Below are positions 56,938-64,000 of a stretch of DNA of 64,000 nt, piece after piece. The first letter of the stretch is position 1; each line of letters begins with the position of its first letter. The translations under genes and the position numbers were made by a program. A model generated the notes under the pieces. The model had not been told where the DNA came from. It worked only from the letters and a program-made list of their open reading frames with translations, and ran no database searches. This stretch comes from Pseudomonas mendocina (GTDB taxonomy: Bacteria > Pseudomonadota > Gammaproteobacteria > Pseudomonadales > Pseudomonadaceae), in contig CP148074.1 of assembly GCA_037482215.1 (NCBI GenBank), forward strand, positions 1,426,001-1,490,000. The letters run 5' to 3'.

Positions 56938-57330
56938 GTGCTCGCCAAAATGGATCGGTGGTGAGCTCTGTGCTGGAAATCAGGCGTCAAATTTCCGATA
57001 GATTGCACGTTTATTTCGTTTTCGTGCTGGCTGTTTGCCTTTATTGGGGCTAGTTTTGATCTAGATCAGTGAAATTTCATTGTTTTGAATGTTGTAGCAC
57101 CTTTGTCTGGCTAGAGCGGCTTCGCGTTGTGAGTGGGGTAATGCCCTTGGGCTATTTGCCAGTTAGGTGCTCTCAGCCCGCTTATAGCGGTGGGTTAGGA
57201 AGTTTTGTGAACCATGGTTTCATTTCGTCGGAAACCGCATTTGGTTTCTATGAGTATTTTATGAACGGTGCTATTTCTTTTGTTACCTATTTGACTATTT
57301 GTTTCAAATTGGTCATGGATGAAAGGAATA
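56938..57330. promoter_or_regulatory. Upstream region of the adhesin gene with ANR/FNR-like box
   Basis: 393 bases, AT-rich, no convincing gene (a frame at 57069-57398 lacks a ribosome site and family features and overlaps the adhesin start). TTGAT-CTAG-ATCAG at 57056-57069 matches 9 of the 10 specified bases of the ANR/FNR consensus TTGATnnnnATCAA, about 260 bases before the adhesin ATG. An RpoN or FleQ site was not recognised. Regulation by oxygen is therefore only a possibility. Confidence 0.5.
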
Positions 57331-60300
57331 ATGGCTATGTCGATCCAAGCGAAAATCTCATCTGCCTCACAGAATGTTGCTTCCTCCCAAGTCGTTGAGC
57401 TTCCCCCTGAAGGTCTCATAACGCTCACTGAAAGCAGTAACGTTGCCTTAAATGTCCCTCCTGCTGATGTAGTTGGTTACTCCAAAAACGGATCTGATCT
57501 GATCATCCAATTAAAGTCCGGTGAGAAGATCCGAATTGCCAATTTCTACGTGGAGGATCAGGCTCCGAGTCAGTTGTTCTTGGTTGAGGAGGAAAAGCTG
57601 ATTGCGGTGGACTTAGTGCCCAGCGCAAGCGATGGGGTTGTTGCTGCCAGCTATACCCCACAGGAGACACTGGCTGGATTTGAATCGCTAACTTCGGACG
57701 ATAGCGGGATCGGTCTTGGGGCATTGCTGCTCACAGCCGGGACCTTAGCGGCCGGTGGAGCTGCGCTTTCAGGTGGATCTGGTGGTGGATCGTCTGGTGG
57801 GGCTAGTGGTCAACCGAGTGGAGCTCCTATAGGTTCGAGGGATAACTCACCTCCAAACGCGGCAAGTGACTTGAAAGTCGCACCTGATGGCAGCAGTATC
57901 ACTGGCAAAGCTGAGCCCGGTGCAAGCGTCGGTATTGATACTAACGGTGATGGCAAGCCTGATGTAACAGTTGTTGCTGGACCTGATGGTTCTTTTGAAA
58001 GTCCATTAGTACCACCGTTAACCAATGGCGAGACGATCACCGTGATCGTCACTGATCCCTCGGGCAACGACAGCCCTCCAGCAGTGGTTACTGCACCTGA
58101 CATAACTGCTCCTGATCCGGCTGGGAATGTCCAGGTTTCACCGGATGGCACAACTGTGACCGGTACAGCTGAGCCTGGCGCCAATGTTGAGATTGACACC
58201 AATGGTGATGGTGAGCCTGACGTAACCGTGGTCGCCAACCCCGATGGCACTTTCAGCGGTACGCTGAACCCGCCATTGACCAATGGTGAAACCGTGACGG
58301 TTGTGGTGACTGATCCTGCAGGCAACAGCAGCCCTCCCACCACAGCCACTGCGCCTGATTCAACGCCACCTGCTGCTGCGGGTAACGTCCAAGTGTCGCC
58401 GGATGGCACTACTGTGACCGGTACAGCTGAGCCCGGCGCCAATGTTGAGATTGACACCAATGGTGATGGTGAGCCTGACGTAACCGTGGTCGCCAACCCC
58501 GATGGCACTTTCAGCGGTACGCTGAACCCGCCGTTGACCAATGGTGAAACCGTGACGGTTGTGGTGACTGATCCTGCAGGCAACAGCAGCCCTCCCACCA
58601 CAGCCACTGCGCCTGATTCAACGCCACCTGCTGCTGCGGGTAACGTCCAAGTGTCGCCGGATGGCACTACTGTGACCGGTACAGCTGAGCCCGGCGCCAA
58701 TGTTGAGATTGACACCAATGGTGATGGTGAGCCTGACGTAACCGTGGTCGCCAACCCCGATGGCACTTTCAGCGGCACGCTGAACCCGCCATTGACCAAT
58801 GGTGAAACCGTGACGGTTGTGGTGACTGATCCTGCAGGCAACAGCAGCCCTCCCACCACAGCCACTGCGCCTGATTCAACGCCTCCAGCTGCGGCTGGCA
58901 ATGTGCAGATTTCGTCAGATGGCTCCACCGTGACCGGTACAGCAGAGCCCGGCGCGGATGTTGAAATTGACACTAATGGTGATGGTCAGCCGGACTTAAC
59001 AGTGGTTGCTAATCCAGATGGCACCTTCAGCGGTAGCCTGACTCCGCCATTGACCGATGGTGAAACCGTTACCGTTGTGGTACGTGACCCAGCAGGCAAT
59101 TCAAGTACGCCAGTTACGGTTATCGCGCCTGATTTCCCTGCGGCTCCGGTGGTTAATCCCTCTGATGGTAAAGGGGTTAGCGGTACTGCTGAGGCGGGGG
59201 TCGAGATCATCATTCGCGATGCTGGCGGTACTCAAATTGGCAGCGCAACAGCCGATGGCAATGGCGACTGGTCGACTACGCTGGGGACACCGGTTCCGGA
59301 TGGCACAGTGCTTACTGTCCATGCTTTGGACAGCAATAACAACAAGAGCCCAGATGTCACTGTCGTGGTGGATGGCATTGCCCCCCCTGCGCCGGACGTT
59401 GAGCCCAGTAACGGAAGCGTTATTCAAGGCACAGCTGAGCCCGGCTCTACGGTCACGCTCACCCTAGCGGGCGGTGCAGTCTTGGGTTCTGTGATCGTCG
59501 GAGCTGACGGAAAATGGAGCGTTACGCCAGTCACTCCGCCGCTGCATGCCGAAGTGGTGAATGCAGTGGCCTCTGATGCGGCAGGTAACGAAAGTTCACC
59601 GGCTAGCGTGACTATTGATGCTCAGGCTCCTGATGCACCCATCCTCAAAGCCAGCAACGGCATGATGATTGAAGGTACTGCTGAAGCGGGCAGCACGGTG
59701 ATCATCACCCTGGCTGACGGCACGCCTGTTGGCGAGACTGTTGCCGCAGGGGATGGCTCGTGGTCGTTCACGCCGTCGAATCCATTGCCCCACGATGCAG
59801 ATGTAAAGGTTGTTGCCAAGGACGCGGTGGGTAATACCAGCGCGGCCGCAAATCTGACCGTCGACGCTGAGGCGCCGCTTGCCCCGGTCATCCAGCCTAC
59901 TGATGGGAAAACCGTCAGTGGCACAGGAGAAGAAGGGGCCACAATTCTGATCAAAGATTCCGCCGGTAATACAATGGGGCAGACCACTGTGAGTAGTGGT
60001 GTTTGGAGCTATGATTTTGATCCGGATTTGAGCCACGGAACGCTCATTCAGGTGCAGGCCGTGGACGCTGCCGGGAACACCAGCGATCCTGCTGCTGCTA
60101 CGGTGGATACCCAGGCACCTCCGGCACCGGTCATTCATCCGAGTAATGGCGAGGAGCTGAGTGGGACGGGCGAGCCCGGAGCCATCATCGCGCTCAGCCT
60201 GGATGGCACGCCTATTGGCGAGGTAACGGTTGCAGCCAATGGAGCCTGGAGTTTTGATCCAGCTGCGCAAGTGCCACCCGTTACGCTGCCTCACAACGGT

Positions 60301-63300
60301 ACGGTGACTGCAGTGCCGCGCGATGCAGCAGGCAACGTAGGCTCAAGCAGCAGTGTGGTGATCGACAGTGAAGCTCCGCTGATTCCTACCGTCAATCCAA
60401 GTAACGGTACCAGCTTGTCTGGTACAGCTGAGCCTGAAAGCACAGTTGTAATTCGGAGCGCTGGTGGTACTGAGATCGGAACAGCAAATGTTGGTTCTGA
60501 CGGTAATTGGAGTTGGACCCCTAGCCCTGCGTTAGCTCACGACACAGTGGTTACAGTCGAGGCTCGAGACGCCACGGGTAACACCGGGCCCACTGCAAGC
60601 GTCACCATTGACTCAGAAGAGCCTGCTGCACCCGTCATTCTCCCCAGTGACGGCAACGCTGTCAGCGGTACGGCTGAGCCAGGTACGACTGTCACGCTAA
60701 CGGACATAAATGGTACGGATCTCGGCACAGTATCGGTGGGGGCTGATGGCAACTGGAGTATCGACTTTAATCCACGGCTTGATCACGATCTGGTGGTTAT
60801 AGCCACAGCTACCGACCCCACCGGAAATGTCAGTGATACCTCCGCCGTGATGGTTGATGCGATTGCACCAAACACGCCAACGGTCTTGCCGAGCAACGGC
60901 AGTAGTTTAAGTGGCACTGCTGAGCCAGGCTCAACAGTCGTCATCTATGACAGTAATGATGTCGAGTTGGGCACTGTCGTTGTTGGTGGGGATGGCACCT
61001 GGAGTATGTCTCCAGTGCCTGGACCTGCGTTGAACCATGGCGACACCTTAAAGGTTGTGGCACGCGATGCTGCAGGTAATACCAGTCCCGAAGCCCCCGT
61101 TACCATCGACGCCGAAGCGCCTCTGCAGCCTGTGGTTTCACCAAGCAACGGCAGCTTGCTTACAGGCACAGCTTCCGAAGGCAATCTTGAGATTGAAATC
61201 ACCGTTGATGGCAACATCGTTGCCACCGTCATGACTGATGGCGCTGGTAACTGGGAGTACGCCCCAGCCACGCCGCTGACCACTGGTCAGGTGGTCACTG
61301 TGACTGCTACGGATGCGGCAGGCAATACCAGTCAACCGTCAGCCCCCATGACGGTAGATGCCGACTTACCTACGACTCCTCACATCAATCCAAGCAACGG
61401 CACTGTGATTTCCGGTACAGGTGATCTGGGTAGTGAGATCAAACTGAGCATTGACGGTGTTGAGCAGGCTGGTCCGATCATCGTTCAGGCTGACGGCACA
61501 TGGACCTTCGATCCGACCCCAGACTTGGCTAACGGGGCTGTGATCACTGCTAAGGCTGTTAATACTCTGGGCAGCGAGAGTGGGGTGGCCACAATTGTTG
61601 TGGACGCGCAGCCACCTGCGACGCCAACTGTTAACGACAGCAATGGAGTTGACTTCTCAGGTACCGCTGAAGCGGGTGCCACTGTGATCCTGACCGACAG
61701 TGTTTTGGGCGAGCTGGGTACGGTTGTCGCCGCAGCCGACGGCAAGTGGAGCTTTACACAGACGCCAGGCCTGGATCATGACTCTGTGGTGAGCGTGGTG
61801 GCTAAGGATGCCGCCGGTAATAGTAGTGGTCCTGCCTCGGTTACAGTGGATGCTGAGGCGCCGGCACTTCCGACCATAGATCCGAGCAACGGGGTTACGG
61901 TAACCGGTACGGCCGAGCCTAACGCAACCGTGCTGATCAGCAACGGTGCGGGTGTTCAGATCGGTCAGGTCACCGCGGATGGTACGGGTAAATGGACTTT
62001 TACACCCAATCCAAAGCTGGATCATGACGCCGAGATTAACGTCGTCGCTAAGGACGCAGCTGGCAACACCAGCGATGTGGCTACTGCCACTGTTGATGCC
62101 CAGGCGCCTGCTGTTCCAGTGCTGAACCTGAGCGATGGCAAGACAATCAGCGGTACCGCTGAAGCAGGGGCAACTGTCCTGCTAACCACAGGCTCAGGCG
62201 CGGTGATCGGTGAGGCCACTGCTGACAGCAATGGTGACTGGAGTTTCGATCCGTCACCAGATCTGGCCAATGGCGTCGTGATCAACGCTCGTGCCAAAGA
62301 TGCAGCGGGTAATACCAGCGGCCCGGCCGCGACCACGGTCGACAATATCGCTCCGGACAATCCGGTTGTGCAGCCGAGCACAGGGGTTAGCATCATCGGT
62401 ACAGCTGAGCCTGGTGCCAAGGTGTTTATCTCCATCGGCGGTGCTCCGGAAATTCAAGTACAGGCCGATGCATCTGGTAATTGGAGCTATACGCCGGGCT
62501 CCCCGATCGTCCACGATACGGTGGTCACCGCCCGCGCTGAAGACTCGACGGGCAACAGCAGTGGCACTACCTCAATCACGGTCGATTCTGAAGCGCCAGA
62601 TGCACCAGTGATCAACCCAAGTACCGGTGCGATCATTACAGGTACCGGGGAAATTGGTGCACTCATCAATCTCACTGATGGCAACGGCAACCCGATTGGG
62701 GAGGCTACTGTGGGGGCTGACGGGACATGGACGGTGACACCTGCATCCCCTCTGGCCCACAACACACAGGTGATTGCGACTGCGACTGATGCTACGGGTA
62801 ATGTCAGTGATCCAGCCACCATGGTGGTGGATAAAGTGGCCCCGAATGCGCCAGTTCTGGTGCTCAACCACGATGGGAACCTGCTGACAGGTACCGCAGA
62901 GCCCAACAGCAAGCTGCACCTTGTTATTGACGGTGATGAAGGTAATCCGATCATCGTCACGGTTGGCGCAGATGGAACGTTCAGTCAGCCGATTGATCCA
63001 GCATTGGTTGCAGGCGAGTCTATCCGTGGGATTGCAGTGGATGCGACAGGAAATGCCAGTGCCCCGACCACGATCTATGCTCTGGATTTGGCACCGCCGA
63101 CCGTGACCGTGACAGAAGCGGCTGACGGCTACGTCAACGCGGTCGAAATCAGCAATGGTATTCAGGTCACTGTAGGGCTGCGTCCGACCATGCAGGACGG
63201 CCAGGTTGTGACGGTAACGTTCGCTGGCCAGAACGGCTATGAGCAGAGTGTCACCTACACGCTGACCCGTGAAGATATCGACGCAGGTAGCATCAGCATT

Positions 63301-64000
63301 ACGCTGGAGCCTGACAGTGGTAGCGCCGCTTATCCTGAGGGCGCAGCGACTATCACAGCAGATATCAGTGGCGGCACCAGCAGTACGCCGGTGAACTTCG
63401 TTGTCGACACCATTCCACCTGCAGCTCCGGTGTTGACGCTGGTGGGTAATCTTCTAACGGTTACCAGCGAGCCATTTACCAAGGTTTTAGTCGAGGTTGC
63501 GCTGGCTGGCGTAACAGCCACTGTTGAAGTGATAACGGATAGTCAGGGCGAGGCGTTAATCGACCTGCTTACCGACTTGGATATAGACCTGAGCTGGGAT
63601 CAGTTGCTGACGGCTTCTGTGTCGGCTCGTGGTGAAGATCTGGCGGGTAACCAGGGGAACATTGCCACCATTGGTGTTGGGCCGAATTTGCCTCAGCCCG
63701 TTACCGTTGGTGATTTTGGCCTAGATGTGGCGCTTCTGCCTCCCACGCTGGGGCTGTCTGGCACAGCAACCGCTGGCAGCTCGATTCGCGTTGAGGTGAT
63801 CACTCCTGCGGCTAATGTGTTTGTCGACCCCAATGTGGACGCGAACGGAAACTTTTCTGTCAACTTGCTCGATCCAGATTTGTTGAGTGATTTGGGACTG
63901 AGCATATCAGGCATACTGAATCTCGGCTCAAACCTCTCTCTCAACATTGTGGCAACTGACTCTTTTGGCAATGACAGCGCTAGTTATGGTGTGAACTTGC
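57331..64000 (+). CDS. Giant BapA/LapF-type repeat adhesin (3' end outside window)
   Basis: An uninterrupted frame from ATG 57331 (AAGGAA just upstream; a second ATG two codons later) to the window edge, 2,223 codons. Residues 1-95 form the BapA/LapF prefix domain, with a phrase such as YSKNGSDLIIQLKSGEKIRI. A hydrophobic stretch (about 127-147, IGLGALLLTAGTLAAGG) and a Gly/Ser linker (about 148-165) follow. From about residue 180 come at least 21 Ig-like units of 80-100 residues, each with a GTAEPG-type motif and an Ala/Gly-Asn near the end (AGNTS). The first five are 86-residue tandem copies containing the calcium-loop-like DTNGDGEPD. Such proteins are exported by type I secretion and mediate biofilm adhesion; the C-terminal signal is not visible. 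Confidence 0.92.
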   Translation, partial: MAMSIQAKISSASQNVASSQVVELPPEGLITLTESSNVALNVPPADVVGYSKNGSDLIIQLKSGEKIRIANFYVEDQAPSQLFLVEEEKLIAVDLVPSASDGVVAASYTPQETLAGFESLTSDDSGIGLGALLLTAGTLAAGGAALSGGSGGGSSGGASGQPSGAPIGSRDNSPPNAASDLKVAPDGSSITGKAEPGASVGIDTNGDGKPDVTVVAGPDGSFESPLVPPLTNGETITVIVTDPSGNDSPPAVVTAPDITAPDPAGNVQVSPDGTTVTGTAEPGANVEIDTNGDGEPDVTVVANPDGTFSGTLNPPLTNGETVTVVVTDPAGNSSPPTTATAPDSTPPAAAGNVQVSPDGTTVTGTAEPGANVEIDTNGDGEPDVTVVANPDGTFSGTLNPPLTNGETVTVVVTDPAGNSSPPTTATAPDSTPPAAAGNVQVSPDGTTVTGTAEPGANVEIDTNGDGEPDVTVVANPDGTFSGTLNPPLTNGETVTVVVTDPAGNSSPPTTATAPDSTPPAAAGNVQISSDGSTVTGTAEPGADVEIDTNGDGQPDLTVVANPDGTFSGSLTPPLTDGETVTVVVRDPAGNSSTPVTVIAPDFPAAPVVNPSDGKGVSGTAEAGVEIIIRDAGGTQIGSATADGNGDWSTTLGTPVPDGTVLTVHALDSNNNKSPDVTVVVDGIAPPAPDVEPSNGSVIQGTAEPGSTVTLTLAGGAVLGSVIVGADGKWSVTPVTPPLHAEVVNAVASDAAGNESSPASVTIDAQAPDAPILKASNGMMIEGTAEAGSTVIITLADGTPVGETVAAGDGSWSFTPSNPLPHDADVKVVAKDAVGNTSAAANLTVDAEAPLAPVIQPTDGKTVSGTGEEGATILIKDSAGNTMGQTTVSSGVWSYDFDPDLSHGTLIQVQAVDAAGNTSDPAAATVDTQAPPAPVIHPSNGEELSGTGEPGAIIALSLDGTPIGEVTVAANGAWSFDPAAQVPPVTLPHNGTVTAVPRDAAGNVGSSSSVVIDSEAPLIPTVNPSNGTSLSGTAEPESTVVIRSAGGTEIGTANVGSDGNWSWTPSPALAHDTVVTVEARDATGNTGPTASVTIDSEEPAAPVILPSDGNAVSGTAEPGTTVTLTDINGTDLGTVSVGADGNWSIDFNPRLDHDLVVIATATDPTGNVSDTSAVMVDAIAPNTPTVLPSNGSSLSGTAEPGSTVVIYDSNDVELGTVVVGGDGTWSMSPVPGPALNHGDTLKVVARDAAGNTSPEAPVTIDAEAPLQPVVSPSNGSLLTGTASEGNLEIEITVDGNIVATVMTDGAGNWEYAPATPLTTGQVVTVTATDAAGNTSQPSAPMTVDADLPTTPHINPSNGTVISGTGDLGSEIKLSIDGVEQAGPIIVQADGTWTFDPTPDLANGAVITAKAVNTLGSESGVATIVVDAQPPATPTVNDSNGVDFSGTAEAGATVILTDSVLGELGTVVAAADGKWSFTQTPGLDHDSVVSVVAKDAAGNSSGPASVTVDAEAPALPTIDPSNGVTVTGTAEPNATVLISNGAGVQIGQVTADGTGKWTFTPNPKLDHDAEINVVAKDAAGNTSDVATATVDAQAPAVPVLNLSDGKTISGTAEAGATVLLTTGSGAVIGEATADSNGDWSFDPSPDLANGVVINARAKDAAGNTSGPAATTVDNIAPDNPVVQPSTGVSIIGTAEPGAKVFISIGGAPEIQVQADASGNWSYTPGSPIVHDTVVTARAEDSTGNSSGTTSITVDSEAPDAPVINPSTGAIITGTGEIGALINLTDGNGNPIGEATVGADGTWTVTPASPLAHNTQVIATATDATGNVSDPATMVVDKVAPNAPVLVLNHDGNLLTGTAEPNSKLHLVIDGDEGNPIIVTVGADGTFSQPIDPALVAGESIRGIAVDATGNASAPTTIYALDLAPPTVTVTEAADGYVNAVEISNGIQVTVGLRPTMQDGQVVTVTFAGQNGYEQSVTYTLTREDIDAGSISITLEPDSGSAAYPEGAATITADISGGTSSTPVNFVVDTIPPAAPVLTLVGNLLTVTSEPFTKVLVEVALAGVTATVEVITDSQGEALIDLLTDLDIDLSWDQLLTASVSARGEDLAGNQGNIATIGVGPNLPQPVTVGDFGLDVALLPPTLGLSGTATAGSSIRVEVITPAANVFVDPNVDANGNFSVNLLDPDLLSDLGLSISGILNLGSNLSLNIVATDSFGNDSASYGVNL
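57868..59157 (+). repeat. Five tandem 258-bp units in the adhesin gene
   Basis: Units start at 57868, 58126, 58384, 58642 and 58900. Units 2, 3 and 4 encode identical 86-residue sequences; units 3 and 4 differ at only two bases before the last 18, and all differences are synonymous. Units 1 and 5 are diverged. This pattern indicates recent duplication or gene conversion, and unit number is likely to vary between strains. Confidence 0.93.

Noticed and set aside
57069..57398. 109-codon plus frame before the adhesin
   Set aside because: No convincing ribosome site, Cys/Phe-rich implausible composition, and it overlaps the better-supported adhesin start.
57810..58973. A 387-codon minus-strand frame
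   Set aside because: Its internal repetition mirrors the 258-bp adhesin repeats on the plus strand; it has no family similarity and no ribosome site. It is an antisense shadow of the repeat codons.
57868..59157. CRISPR array
   Set aside because: Units are 258 bp, contiguous, without unique spacers, and in frame within a coding sequence.

Overview
The window is a stretch of Pseudomonas chromosome (Gammaproteobacteria). Supporting signs are the recJ / prfB / lysS backbone with a programmed-frameshift RF2, a mexL-mexJ-mexK block beside rsmJ, OprO/OprP-type porin, plsB, leuA and a periplasmic cyclophilin, moderately high GC, and a Pseudomonas-style REP inverted repeat. The order recJ..prfB-lysS-TetR-lipoprotein-QEGLA protein-AIM24 protein, then adk-tsaB-DUF72-rsmJ-mexL-mexJ-mexK and plsB, resembles the P. 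aeruginosa PA37xx-PA36xx region as I recall it. The hut, gentisate and adhesin regions make this another species.

Layout. (1) 1-6.8 kb: recJ 3' part, a DUF533 protein, a membrane diguanylate cyclase, prfB (frameshifted) and lysS. (2) 6.9-10.7 kb: a compact co-oriented group of a TetR regulator, a lipoprotein, a HExxxH 'QEGLA' metallopeptidase-like protein, an AIM24-family protein and a small membrane protein. (3) 11.2-16.4 kb: adk, tsaB, small hypotheticals, DUF72, an EF-hand-like protein, rsmJ and mexL. (4) 16.4-20.6 kb: the mexJK RND efflux operon. (5) 20.7-24.9 kb: a gentisate (2,5-dihydroxybenzoate) catabolic cluster with its LysR regulator. Dioxygenase and hydrolase are intact, but the transporter is an internally deleted, frameshifted remnant and the maleylpyruvate isomerase is frameshifted. 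(6) 25-31 kb: an MltF-like lytic transglycosylase, plsB and an anion-type porin. (7) 31-39 kb: a histidine utilisation cluster (hutI-G-U-H-permease-hutC) encoding the four-step route with an arginase-family HutG. Two identical TGTATATACA palindromes, probable HutC operators, lie upstream of hutI. (8) 39-42.6 kb: a frameshifted GNAT gene, an AraC regulator with a 21-bp-spaced direct repeat, and leuA preceded by a leucine-rich leader peptide and a two-state attenuator. (9) 42.7-56.9 kb: exported pyrophosphatase, FemAB/GNAT-like protein, REP element, ABC exporter, cyclophilin, hydrolase, LysR, azoreductase, RarD-type transporter, CigR-like protein, DEAD-box helicase, LTA-synthase-like sulfatase-fold protein and a CvfB-like S1 protein. 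(10) 57.3 kb to the end: the first 2,223 codons of a giant BapA/LapF-type repeat adhesin, open at the right edge. Its five 258-bp tandem units include three that are identical in amino-acid sequence.

No rRNA, tRNA, CRISPR array, insertion sequence or prophage was recognised. The most informative observations are the leu attenuator, the hutI promoter with paired operators, the decay of the gentisate operon (including a TM2-to-TM8 MFS fusion), the TetR-to-AIM24 gene group of unknown function, and the homogenised repeats of the adhesin.
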